A stretch of DNA of 64,000 bases from positions 2,170,001 to 2,234,000 of the forward strand of contig NZ_CP019511.1 of NCBI RefSeq assembly GCF_002002925.1, in the 5' to 3' direction. Shown in pieces: positions 1 to 6,238 of the stretch (positions within the stretch are counted from its first letter, which is position 1; each line of letters starts with the position of its first letter). Origin of the DNA: Sphingomonas sp. LM7. GTDB lineage: Bacteria; Pseudomonadota; Alphaproteobacteria; Sphingomonadales; Sphingomonadaceae. A program made the translations under genes and the position numbers. A model generated the notes under the pieces. The model made no database searches and had not been told where the DNA came from. It was given only the letters and a program-made list of their open reading frames with translations.

Positions 1-98
1 GCGTTGCCGTACCGAACCTGAAACAGGTGATCCAAGCAGCTTTCCTCGGTCGAGAACCGGGCCTGAAACTGGCGGAGCGTGGGGGCTTTCGTCTTCAT
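1..98 (-). CDS. Transposase N-terminus, IS1595-like (cut by window edge)
   Basis: Only the first 32 codons lie in the window; the gene runs off the left edge. From an ATG at 98 the minus strand reads MKTKAPTLRQF..., followed by FSTEESCLDHLF and VRYGN. This is the opening pattern of IS1595/ISXO2-type DDE transposases, where a short helical segment with a conserved Glu-Glu-x-Cys precedes a zinc-ribbon of the form CPxCG, which would fall outside the window. The start sits about 65 bp inside a plausible terminal inverted repeat, as expected for a first gene of such an element. Family assignment is from memory of the motif and could not be searched. Confidence 0.7.
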   Translation of the reverse strand, partial: MKTKAPTLRQFQARFSTEESCLDHLFQVRYGN

Positions 99-164
99 AC
101 CCATTGTATGCCACAACAGCTTACATGTTTCAAGGGGATAAGTGCCCACTTTCCTACAGACCCC
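1..164 (-). mobile_element. End of an IS1595-type insertion sequence
   Basis: The transposase start at 98 is followed outward by a non-coding end. Read on the minus strand, the outer edge begins GGGGTCTGTAGGAAAGTGGG at 164 and continues into CACTTATCCCC, a form typical of IS1595-family terminal repeats (G-run then TCTGTAG). The adjacent 8 bp attccggc (165-172) would be the target duplication if this boundary is right, since the family makes 8-bp duplications. The other end is out of the window, so boundary and duplication are inferred. Confidence 0.6.
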
Positions 165-220
165 ATTCCGGCATATCTGGCGAGTCCTCCGAGTCGAACC
201 ACACGAAGGGGACACAAGCC

Positions 221-1753
221 ATGAACGCCCAGACCGAGATCCAGCCCTACGATCCGGCCACCTTCGATCATGCCGCCTATCACGGCTTCTCCCCGCCCCC
301 CGGCACCACCCGCTACGATGGCTGGACGCCCGAAAAGCAGCGCCGCTTCCTCGAAGCCTTGTCCGAGGGGCATAATGTCACCCGCGCCTGCGCGATCGTC
401 GGCATGTCGACGCAATCGGCCTATGCGATGCGCAACGCCCCGCGCGGCCAGAGCTTCGCGCTCGGCTGGCAAGCCGCGGTGCTCAAGGCGCGCGACACGC
501 TCGCCGACGACCTGATGGACCGCGCCTTCAACGGCGTCCGCGACACGATCACCCGCGACGACGGCAGTATCGTCACTCGCCACCGCCACGACAATCGCCA
601 CGCGATGGCGATGCTCAACCGGCTGGACCGCATGGCCGGCGCCGCCGATGGCAGCGTGGCCGCGCGGCTGATCGCCGCCGACTTCGCCCAATATCTCGAC
701 CTGATCGAACGCGACGCCGGCCCGGCCCGCGCCGGCGTGTTCCTCGGCGCGCGGATCGAGCCTGCCGGCGAGGACGATCTCGCGCCGATCCGCGCGCTCG
801 CCCGCGCCGATCGCTGGCTGCGCACCCATACCGACATTGCCGACCCCCTCGACACCAGCGATCTCGATCCCGCCGAGCGCGCCAGCTGGACCGGCGAGCA
901 ATGGGCTCGCGCCGAGGCCGCCGGGCTGGTCGCCCTCGCCCCGGCTCCGAATCAAAACCCCGAAAACCGTCAAGTTCATCAACTTGGCCAGCTCGATCCC
1001 CATCCCTCCGATCGCGTGTGGTGGGACGAGGTCGGCGAGGAATGGCGCACCGAATTCCCCCCGCCCGCGGGGTTCGACGGCGACGAGGACGGCAGTTTCG
1101 GCGACGACGAATATTCGCGCGCCCTGAGCGAAGCCGAGCTGGCCGCCTACGAGGCCCAGGACCGCGCCCAACTCGCCGAACTCGCCGCTACCGAGGGCCG
1201 CGAACGCGACGCCTATTTCGGCTTCCCCGCCGCGCCCGCCCCGGAAGCGCCCGCCGCCCCCGCCGATTGCGCGCCCGGGCATATTGATGCGCCTTCGTGC
1301 GTTGAGGCCCCGAAAGCGCGATCCCGCGCCCGTACAGGAGCACCCCGCATGAGCATCTTCGGCAAGATCAAGGACGCCATTTTCGGCCACAAGGCCGCCG
1401 CCGCGCCCGCCGCTCCCCAAGCGCCCGCACAGGGCCAGGCGCCGGCCATGCCCCAGATGCAGCAGGCGCCGGCCGCGCCGGCCGCCCCCGCCCCGGTCGA
1501 TGTCGAGAATGTGCTGATGGTCTTCGAGACCGAGCGCGGTACGTCGGACCTCAACTGGCGCACCTCGATCGTCGACCTGATGAAGCTGATCGGCCTCGAT
1601 TCGAGCCTCGACAACCGCAAGGAACTCGCCGCCGAGCTCGGCTATACCGGCGCCAGGGACGGCAGCGCGGAGATGAATATCTGGCTGCACAAGGCCGTGA
1701 TGCAGGAGCTCGCCAGGAACGGCGGCAACGTCCCCGCGAGCCTGAAGGGTTGA
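221..1753 (+). CDS. HTH-domain protein read through into DUF3597 domain
   Basis: A single open frame of 510 codons from the ATG at 221, preceded by a GAAGGGGA Shine-Dalgarno. Residues about 30-95 carry a helix-turn-helix-like segment (WTPEKQRRFLEAL then HNVTRACAIVGMS) like that of sphingomonad proteins resembling terminase small subunits or transposase-associated DNA binders. Residues 95-375 are Ala/Glu/Asp-rich with no recognised domain. The last 134 residues are a complete DUF3597 protein with its own Met and ribosome site (see 1349). I see no stop between the two parts. Either this is a genuine fusion, or the upstream gene has lost its stop and the DUF3597 part is translated separately. 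Function unknown. The gene begins 57 bp from the IS end. Confidence 0.6.
   Translation: MNAQTEIQPYDPATFDHAAYHGFSPPPGTTRYDGWTPEKQRRFLEALSEGHNVTRACAIVGMSTQSAYAMRNAPRGQSFALGWQAAVLKARDTLADDLMDRAFNGVRDTITRDDGSIVTRHRHDNRHAMAMLNRLDRMAGAADGSVAARLIAADFAQYLDLIERDAGPARAGVFLGARIEPAGEDDLAPIRALARADRWLRTHTDIADPLDTSDLDPAERASWTGEQWARAEAAGLVALAPAPNQNPENRQVHQLGQLDPHPSDRVWWDEVGEEWRTEFPPPAGFDGDEDGSFGDDEYSRALSEAELAAYEAQDRAQLAELAATEGRERDAYFGFPAAPAPEAPAAPADCAPGHIDAPSCVEAPKARSRARTGAPRMSIFGKIKDAIFGHKAAAAPAAPQAPAQGQAPAMPQMQQAPAAPAAPAPVDVENVLMVFETERGTSDLNWRTSIVDLMKLIGLDSSLDNRKELAAELGYTGARDGSAEMNIWLHKAVMQELARNGGNVPASLKG
1349..1753 (+). CDS. DUF3597 domain protein (internal start)
   Basis: 134 codons beginning MSIFGKIKDAIFGH, the usual first residues of stand-alone DUF3597 proteins, whose normal length is about 130. 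A strong AGGAG lies 8 nt before the ATG. After the amphipathic start comes an Ala/Pro/Gln-rich linker (residues 15-50), then the conserved globular part with DLNWRTSIVDLMKLIGLD and LAAELGYTG, which resembles a small helical peptidoglycan-associated fold. The gene is in frame with the upstream HTH frame with no intervening stop. The well-placed ribosome site and family-typical N-terminus make independent translation likely. Function of the family is unknown to me. Confidence 0.75.
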   Translation: MSIFGKIKDAIFGHKAAAAPAAPQAPAQGQAPAMPQMQQAPAAPAAPAPVDVENVLMVFETERGTSDLNWRTSIVDLMKLIGLDSSLDNRKELAAELGYTGARDGSAEMNIWLHKAVMQELARNGGNVPASLKG

Positions 1754-1768
1754 GGTTCGTAGGAAGGT

Positions 1769-1990
1769 GACTCACGCGAAGCCGCGAAGGCACGAAGAAG
1801 AGTCGTTCGCGCAGAGGCGCGGAGGCGTAAGTGGAGAACGCCGCGCAAGCGGCCCTCATTCGCAAAGGCGGAAGGTCAGATGCTGCGCATCGAAGCAGAC
1901 CAACCTGCGCCCTCCGCGCCTCTGCGCCTCTGCGCCTCTGCGCGAAATCGTCCTTATTCTCTTCTTCGCGTCGTCGCGCCTTCGCGTGAG
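1769..1990. repeat. Long imperfect inverted repeat, intergenic
   Basis: Two arms face each other between the DUF3597 stop and the next promoter. The left arm (about 1769-1830) reads CTCACGCGAAGCCGCGAAGG, then a cgaagaagag block and a cgcagaggcgcggaggcg block. The right arm (about 1909-1990) has the complements: tccgcgcctctgcgcctctg, then ctcttcttcgcg and cgcgccttcgcgtgag. Inside the right arm the unit cctctgcg is repeated several times in tandem. No credible protein is encoded. Such GAAG/CTTC palindromic blocks are common between sphingomonad genes. Together with the promoter at 2029 and its leader, this fills the 492 bp without a gene (1754-2245). Confidence 0.75.
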
Positions 1991-2028
1991 CAATCCCTCT
2001 TCTTCCTCCGATGACGCCGGCCGCGTTA

Positions 2029-2057
2029 TTGAATCGTTAACCCTGCCACCCTATATA
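2029..2057 (+). promoter_or_regulatory. Sigma-70-like promoter
   Basis: TTGAAT (2029-2034), a 17-bp spacer, then TATATA (2052-2057). Predicted transcription start is near 2064, leaving a leader of about 180 nt before the 50-residue gene at 2246. The leader contains the hairpin gccgcagtgcggc and no credible upstream coding frame. Confidence 0.55.
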
Positions 2058-2245
2058 CGGATCAGGCGCCCGCCGCAGTGCGGCTGTTCCCCACCGAGAA
2101 ATTGGATGGAACCGCGGCGCCCTTCGTCCTTTTCCGCAGCACGGGATCGCATCTGGCCATGCATTGGCCGCAGTGCATCTCCGCATCCGGCATTCCGCCG
2201 GTCGCTTCGGTCCAGGACGGTACGACAACCCCAACAGGATATAGA

Positions 2246-2398
2246 ATGAACTTTTTTACCAATATCGAAGACACCCAGATTACCCGCGGCGCGCGCAAGG
2301 CGTTCGACGCATTCATCCCCGTTCACCGTCGCCTCTTCCCGATCGAGCCGTGCCCGCGCGAAGTCGCCCGCGCCGCCGTTCGCGAAGTGCTCGGCTGA
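2246..2398 (+). CDS. Small hypothetical protein (50 aa)
   Basis: 50 codons beginning MNFFTNIEDTQITRG, with an AGGA site 6 nt before the ATG and a good promoter about 180 nt further up. The product is basic, with Pro/Arg clusters (PVHRRLFPIEPCPREV) and a helical end, and has no signal peptide or membrane segment. A longer frame starts at 2078, but it lacks a ribosome site and its first 55 codons look like leader. I do not recognise a family. The long leader and well-formed promoter suggest a regulated, abundant small protein. Confidence 0.5.
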   Translation: MNFFTNIEDTQITRGARKAFDAFIPVHRRLFPIEPCPREVARAAVREVLG

Positions 2399-2581
2399 AC
2401 CAGCCCATCAGGGCGCGGCTGACGCCGTGCCCTGCACCGGGGCATGCACGGCATGCTCCGATCGGGCTGCAGAATTGTGCAAATATTCTTGCGGCCCCTC
2501 TAATTCAAAAGCGAATCCGCGGGAATCCCGCGAAGTTGAGCCTCAGAATTCCTACAAATCAGAGCGCCGCGGGCAGCCGAT

Positions 2582-2734
2582 TTGTAATTTGAAGCCAAAG
2601 CGCCCATATAGGGGCTGCTACAGTCGCAATCAGACGGTCACTTGGGCGCTTTGCGGCTCCTTTTTTCCTTCTCCTCGCCTCCGCAGCACGAGGTCCGCCC
2701 GTACGGGGCGCGCCGACCATAGAAGGAATAAGTT
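2582..2734 (+). promoter_or_regulatory. Promoter and structured leader of cold-shock gene
   Basis: A weak promoter, TTGTAA (2582-2587), 17 bp, CATATA (2605-2610), would start a leader of about 115 nt. In the leader, gggcgctttgcggctcc is followed by six Ts (2661-2666), an attenuator-like hairpin plus U-tract. An inverted partner, gccaaagcgccc, lies at 2594-2605, so an alternative longer pairing exists if transcription begins further up. A second small palindrome, cgcccgtacggggcg, precedes the ribosome site. Cold-shock mRNAs are known to be controlled through leader structure; the regulatory role here is inferred. The rest of the gap (2399-2581) shows nothing recognisable. Confidence 0.4.
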
Positions 2735-2947
2735 ATGACCCAGCAGGGCACCGTCAAGTTTTTCAACGCCGACAAGGGCTATGGCTTCATCGCCAGCGAC
2801 AATGGCGGCCCGGACGCGTTCGTCCACATCACCGCGGTCGAGCGCGCTGGCCTCAGCACGCTGAACCAGAACCAGCGCGTGACCTATGATCTCGAGCCCG
2901 ACAAGAAGGGCAAGATGGCCGCAGTCAACCTCCAGGCCGGCGAATAA
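2735..2947 (+). CDS. cspA: Cold-shock protein, CspA family
   Basis: A 70-residue single cold-shock domain, the usual length. The RNA-binding motifs RNP1 (KGYGFIAS, about residues 14-21) and RNP2 (DAFVHI, about 28-33) are intact, and the N-terminal GTVKFFN is canonical. These proteins bind single-stranded RNA/DNA and act as RNA chaperones in the cytoplasm during cold shock or growth transitions. AGAAGGAA precedes the ATG at good spacing. The gene stands alone, with a long structured leader upstream and a strong hairpin directly after the stop. The csp number within the genome cannot be told from one locus, so the symbol is generic. Confidence 0.93.
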   Translation: MTQQGTVKFFNADKGYGFIASDNGGPDAFVHITAVERAGLSTLNQNQRVTYDLEPDKKGKMAAVNLQAGE

Positions 2948-2972
2948 GGAACGCCGCGGCGCCTCGCTCGTT
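2948..2972 (+). promoter_or_regulatory. Possible EcfG (general stress) promoter
   Basis: GGAAC (2948-2952), 16 bp, CGTT (2969-2972): an exact match to the alphaproteobacterial EcfG/SigT consensus. The start would be near 2980, about 45 nt before the small gene at 3025. It overlaps the hairpin following cspA. Nine fixed positions can occur by chance about once in a window of this size, so position is the main support. Confidence 0.35.
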
Positions 2973-2991
2973 TTGCGGGCGGGGCGCCGCG
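2955..2991 (+). terminator. 16-bp stem-loop after cspA
   Basis: The left arm CGCGGCGCCTCGCTCG (2955-2970) pairs completely, counting two G-U pairs, with CGGGCGGGGCGCCGCG (2976-2991) around a 5-nt loop. A pyrimidine-rich tail (ctcctccttcttccc) follows instead of a clean T-run. It probably ends or stabilises the cspA message. Confidence 0.6.
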
Positions 2992-3024
2992 CTCCTCCTT
3001 CTTCCCTTCCCCTCGGAGCAAATC

Positions 3025-3237
3025 ATGGCCGATCTCGTGAACACGTATCGCGCGCAGGCTGACAAGGCGCAGGCCGAGGCCGACAATGCGACGCTCGCCA
3101 ATGTGCGCGAGCGCAACCAGCGCGCCGCCGACGCCTGGACCCAGATGGCCGAGCGCCAAGAGCGCACCGAGCGCGGCCGCGCCGTCCGCGAAGGCGCCGC
3201 ACAGGCCCGCGCCGCCCTGGTCGGGGCACACGAATAA
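3025..3237 (+). CDS. Small helical hypothetical protein (70 aa)
   Basis: 70 residues beginning MADLVNTYRAQADKAQAEAD, almost wholly predicted helix, rich in Ala, Glu, Arg and Gln with coiled-coil-like spacing. There is no signal or membrane segment. GGAG lies 9 nt before the ATG. Small Ala/Glu/Arg-rich proteins of this type are frequent in sphingomonads and have no assigned function that I know. An EcfG-like promoter 45 nt upstream of its start hints at general-stress control. Conservation would have to be confirmed elsewhere. Confidence 0.55.
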   Translation: MADLVNTYRAQADKAQAEADNATLANVRERNQRAADAWTQMAERQERTERGRAVREGAAQARAALVGAHE

Positions 3238-3369
3238 CCCACGCCGGACTCGGCAATTCCTTGCGTCCATGCTAGGACGCGACTCACCAGCGGCAGCCTG
3301 TATTCCGTAAGCGCCGCTGGCTGAGAGACAGGACCGCGCTCCCGCTTACAGGATCTCCTGGAGCTTGCC

Positions 3370-3546
3370 ATGGACCTTGAATATCTGAGTCGTCGGCACG
3401 CCGATGCCGTCGCCCGCGCCGCCGCCGCCGACTCGGCGCCCGCCCGCATCGCCCATCTCGGCATGGCCCGCGGCTACGCCACGCTCATCGCCGCCCGAAA
3501 GCGCACCATCCCTCCGGAACGCGTGCTGGACCCTAAAGCTTCGTGA
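3370..3546 (+). CDS. Small hypothetical protein (58 aa)
   Basis: 58 codons beginning MDLEYLSRRHADAVARAAAA, ending in PPERVLDPKAS. A GGAG lies 8 nt before the ATG. The pattern of an aromatic/Leu start, an Arg/Ala-rich helix, then HLGMARGYATLI resembles a common class of tiny sphingomonad proteins whose core is a single His/Ala/Tyr-rich helix pair. Function unknown. The last 14 bp overlap the 3' end of the convergent methyltransferase gene. It is too short for most gene callers. Confidence 0.5.
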   Translation: MDLEYLSRRHADAVARAAAADSAPARIAHLGMARGYATLIAARKRTIPPERVLDPKAS

Positions 3547-4474
3547 ACACCGCCGCGACGATGGCGATGCGATCGACTTCGACATAGGCCGGGCTGCCCA
3601 GCTCCTCGCCGAACACGTCCGGATCCAGCTCCCGATAGCGCAGGCTGCACCCCTGCGCCTCGGCAAGCCCCGCCAGCGCCCGCTGGAGCGCATCGTCGCC
3701 CCGGACGATCGCGCTGCCGGTATACAGCACCAGCCTGCCCCGCGGCGCCAGCCGGCGCACCGCCATCGACGCCATGTCCACCGAAACCTGCCCGCCCAGC
3801 ATGCCCCCGCCGTCCCGGTAGGTCCGGGCACCTTCGTCGATGATGTAGGGCGGGTTTGCCAGCGCCAGATCGATGGGCGCGGCGATCGAATCGAGCGTAT
3901 CGCTCTGCACCGCCCGGATCGCCACGCCCGCCGCCCGGGCATTGACCGCCGCCAGCCGCAACGCCGCCGGGTTGACGTCCGTCATCCACACTGCCGCATC
4001 CGGACAGAGCATCGCCGCCACCACCGCGCCGACCCCAGAACCCGTACCGATGTCGACGATCGTTGCCGCGGCCGGCAGATCTGCGTCGCGCAGCTCCGTT
4101 TCGATCAGGTCGGCGAAACGATAGCTGTCAGGACCGAAGAACACCGAATCCGGGGCGTCGGTGGGCCAGGCGGAGTGGGTGTAGAGTGTGCCCCTGAGCG
4201 AGGACACGCGAAACCTGCTGCAAAATCGCCCGTTTTCGATCTCCACGAGCGCTCCGGCGGCTTCCAGCAGCGCGAATATCTCCGCATCGATGCAGGCCGG
4301 CGCGAACGGCAGGCTCCAGCCCAATATGTCGGTCAGGTCGCACGCCGTGCGGCGGTCAGCCCTGGCCATCACCCGCGCATGCGTCGCAGGGGTCGGCGTG
4401 ACGAAACGATAGCCGCGGCTTTGCAGCGCTTCGAGCAACCGCAGCAGCGCGGCGTTGGAATCGGAATCGGTCAT
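3533..4474 (-). CDS. Class I SAM-dependent methyltransferase (PrmC/HemK-like)
   Basis: 313 residues. The second half has the Rossmann SAM site (VDIGTGSGVGAVVAA, about residue 155-170), an acidic strand-2 end (WMTDVNP) and the NPPY signature (ANPPYIID, about 223-230) that marks N5-glutamine and adenine-N6 methyltransferases. The first 120 residues are a separate helical domain, as in PrmC relatives, but I would not call this the housekeeping prmC. The substrate (release factor, other protein or nucleic acid) cannot be told. The start is placed at the ATG at 4474 because a longer frame would run into the tRNA-Val gene. That tRNA's terminator lies just upstream. Confidence 0.8.
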   Translation of the reverse strand: MTDSDSNAALLRLLEALQSRGYRFVTPTPATHARVMARADRRTACDLTDILGWSLPFAPACIDAEIFALLEAAGALVEIENGRFCSRFRVSSLRGTLYTHSAWPTDAPDSVFFGPDSYRFADLIETELRDADLPAAATIVDIGTGSGVGAVVAAMLCPDAAVWMTDVNPAALRLAAVNARAAGVAIRAVQSDTLDSIAAPIDLALANPPYIIDEGARTYRDGGGMLGGQVSVDMASMAVRRLAPRGRLVLYTGSAIVRGDDALQRALAGLAEAQGCSLRYRELDPDVFGEELGSPAYVEVDRIAIVAAVFTKL

Positions 4475-4487
4475 CGAGTCACAGCCA

Positions 4488-4528
4488 TAAAAAAAGCCCG
4501 CGGAGCCGAGAGGCTCAACGCGGGCTTC
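4488..4528 (-). terminator. Intrinsic terminator of tRNA-Val
   Basis: Read on the minus strand: AAGCCCGCG, tt, GAGCC, tctc loop, GGCTC, CGCGGGCTT, then a T-run. The hairpin lies 7 nt beyond the encoded CCA of tRNA-Val and just before the methyltransferase start. Confidence 0.85.
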
Positions 4529-4534
4529 CTTTAA

Positions 4535-4609
4535 TGGTGGGCGTGGCAAGGATTGAACTTGCGACCCCTGCGATGTCAACACAGTGCTCTACCACTGAGC
4601 TACACGCCC
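4535..4609 (-). tRNA. tRNA-Val (GAC)
   Basis: A 75-nt cloverleaf on the minus strand beginning GGGCGTGTAGCTCAGTGG. The acceptor GGGCGTG pairs with CACGCCC, and the D arm GCTC...GAGC is intact. The anticodon loop is TTGACAT with anticodon GAC, the T-loop is GTTCAATCC, and discriminator A and CCA are encoded. Confidence 0.95.
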
Positions 4610-4670
4610 CCAAGGAGGGCGGGCTTTAGCGGGGCTTTTCGGCCCGCGCAAGCGCCCTCGAACGCTAAAA

Positions 4671-5045
4671 TCAATTGAAGCCCGCATTCTCCGACTGGAA
4701 CATGCGATCGACCTCCAAAACCAGGTCGCGCAGATGGAACGGCTTGGAGAGCACGCGCGCCTGCGGCACCTGCTTGCCGGCCTTGAGCGTCACCGCCGCG
4801 AAGCCGGTGATGAACATCACTCGCATCTCCGGCGCCATCTCGCTGGCGCGCTGCGCCAGTTCGATCCCGTCCATCTCGGGCATGACGATGTCGGTGAGCA
4901 GCAGATCGAACCGCTCGGCTTCGAGCAGTGGAATCGCTTCGGTGCCGCGATCGACGGCGCTGACCGCATATCCCGAGCGTTCGAGCGCTCGAGTGAGGTA
5001 TTCCCGCATCACGCGGTCATCCTCGGCCAGCAAAATCCGGATCAT
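4671..5045 (-). CDS. cpdR: CpdR-like single-domain response regulator
   Basis: A 124-residue receiver domain with no output domain. The acidic pair (AEDD, residues 7-10), phosphoacceptor Asp (LLLTDIVMPEMDG, about residue 50), switch Thr (MFITGFAAV) and Lys (LSKPF) are present. The stretches DIVMPEMDGIELA and MFITGFAAV are characteristic of CpdR. In Caulobacter, CpdR unphosphorylated recruits substrates and ClpXP to the cell pole, and the CckA-ChpT phosphorelay inactivates it. The start is taken as ATG 5045 (GGGG 5 nt upstream); a GTG at 5048 is equally in frame. The gene is divergent from the amidohydrolase gene at 5159. The symbol rests on recognition of the conserved core. Confidence 0.8.
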   Translation of the reverse strand: MIRILLAEDDRVMREYLTRALERSGYAVSAVDRGTEAIPLLEAERFDLLLTDIVMPEMDGIELAQRASEMAPEMRVMFITGFAAVTLKAGKQVPQARVLSKPFHLRDLVLEVDRMFQSENAGFN

Positions 5046-5158
5046 CACTACCCCAACTAATCAGAGGCCTCATCCTATGCGCAAAGCCTTTAAAAATTTC
5101 CAGTGCGTTTACCGCCCAGCGATTGCTGACACGGCACGTCGTGCCTAGTCAGGGATCA

Positions 5159-6004
5159 GTGACGATCCTTTCCTCCTTCGTCCGCCACGGGCCGATCGAA
5201 CCGCTCACCCCGGTCGTGCTGTCGGTGCCGCATGCCGGCCGCGACTATCCGCTGCCGCTGCGCTCGGCCATCCGCGTGCCGCTGACGGCGCTCAAGGGGC
5301 TGGAAGATCGCTATGCCGACGCACTGGCGCTAGACGCCCTCGGCGCAGAGACGATGTTCGTCGCGCACCGCGCGCGCGCCTGGATCGACCTCAACCGCGC
5401 CGAGGACGAGCGCGACCCGCGGCTCGACGAGGGCGCAGTCTCGCTGGGGCGCCCGCAATCGGCCAAGCTGCGCAGCGGCCTTGGCCTCGTTCCCCGCCGC
5501 GTCGGCACTTCGGGCGACATCTGGCAGCGCCGGCTTTCCGCGGACGAAGTCCAGATGCGGATCGAGAGCGATCACCGGCCCTATCATGCCGCGCTTTCAG
5601 CCGCGCTTGCCGCGGCGCGGGTGCGCTTCGGAGTCGCGGTGCTGATCGACATCCATTCGATGCCTGCGCTCGGCCCAGCTGAAAGCGCGCCGCGGCTCGT
5701 GCTGGGCGACCGGTTCGGCAAGTCCGCGGCGGGACGCTTCGCGAGCCGGATCGAAGGCGTGGCCCGCGCGCACGGCGTCGCCACCGCGGCGAACACACCC
5801 TATTCGGGCGGGCATATCCTCGAAAGGCACGGCGAACCGCGGCGCGGCGTGCATGCCGTCCAGCTAGAATTCGATCGCGGGCTGTATCTCGACGATGCGC
5901 TCGACGGACCGGGGCCCGGCCTTCCCGCCATCAGCCGGCTGCTGCGCGGCATCATCGACGCCGTCACCGACGAAGCGCTCCCCACCGCGCTCGCCGCGGA
6001 ATGA
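5159..6004 (+). CDS. N-formylglutamate amidohydrolase family protein
   Basis: About 281 residues. Family signatures in order: VLSVPHAGRDYP near the N-terminus, ARAWIDLNRAEDERDPR (about 80-96), VLIDIHSMPALG (about 160-171) with metal-binding Asp/His, and VQLEFDRGLYLDD near the end. The family hydrolyses N-formyl-L-glutamate to formate and glutamate at the end of one histidine-degradation route (HutG type). No hut genes are nearby, so a paralogue with another N-acyl substrate is possible. No ATG starts the conserved region; GTG 5159 with AGGGA just upstream is my choice, and TTG 5123 is the longer alternative. The stop is followed at once by a convergent small-RNA terminator. Confidence 0.8.
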   Translation: MTILSSFVRHGPIEPLTPVVLSVPHAGRDYPLPLRSAIRVPLTALKGLEDRYADALALDALGAETMFVAHRARAWIDLNRAEDERDPRLDEGAVSLGRPQSAKLRSGLGLVPRRVGTSGDIWQRRLSADEVQMRIESDHRPYHAALSAALAAARVRFGVAVLIDIHSMPALGPAESAPRLVLGDRFGKSAAGRFASRIEGVARAHGVATAANTPYSGGHILERHGEPRRGVHAVQLEFDRGLYLDDALDGPGPGLPAISRLLRGIIDAVTDEALPTALAAE

Positions 6005-6010
6005 GCAGAT

Positions 6011-6043
6011 AAAAAAACCACCCCGTGCCGGAGCACGAGGTGG
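6011..6043 (-). terminator. Rho-independent terminator of the small RNA
   Basis: An 11-bp GC-rich stem with tccg loop, CCACCTCGTGC and GCACGGGGTGG (one G-U pair), followed on the minus strand by TTTTTTT (6011-6017). Only the minus orientation has the T-run. It faces the stop of the upstream amidohydrolase gene. Confidence 0.85.
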
Positions 6044-6116
6044 CCAAGGTTCAGGGAGGAGACACGCCCGAGGGCGTGCCGCACGGCGCGTGAAAGGGGG
6101 GACACGGCGCCGTACA
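6011..6116 (-). ncRNA. Candidate trans-acting small RNA with CUCCUCCC motif
   Basis: About 106 nt read right to left. From a promoter at 6123-6150 the transcript would begin ACTCCTGTACGGCGCC. It folds a first stem (ACGGCGC with GCGCCGT around a C-rich loop) and a second hairpin (CACGCCC tc GGGCGTG). A single-stranded GTCTCCTCCCTGAACC comes next, then the terminator hairpin CCACCTCGTGC/GCACGGGGTGG and seven Ts. The pyrimidine motif CTCCTCCC is complementary to Shine-Dalgarno sequences, as in alphaproteobacterial CcsR/cuckoo-type RNAs that bind mRNAs. No open frame with a ribosome site is present. Relation to that family is inferred, not searched. Confidence 0.7.
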
Positions 6117-6122
6117 GGAGTA

Positions 6123-6150
6123 GATATAGTTGAGCGGCCTGTTAGTTCAA
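6123..6150 (-). promoter_or_regulatory. Promoter of the small RNA
   Basis: On the minus strand: TTGAAC (6150-6145), 16-bp spacer, TATATC (6128-6123). Expected start is about 6116. It has no downstream coding gene on this strand, which supports an RNA transcript. Confidence 0.65.
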
Positions 6151-6238
6151 GGCCTTGCGAGGAAGCGTGCGCCACAGAGGCCCAGATGATTTTCGCTCCG
6201 TTCTGGACAAGCTCTCCGCACCCTGAAAGACGGCCGTG

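Noticed and set aside
1767..2249. Frame of 160 codons over the inverted repeat
   Set aside because: Its codons follow the repeat's tandem units and it runs through a promoter; no ribosome site.
4475..4582. Extended start of the methyltransferase gene
   Set aside because: Would encode residues from the tRNA-Val gene and its terminator.
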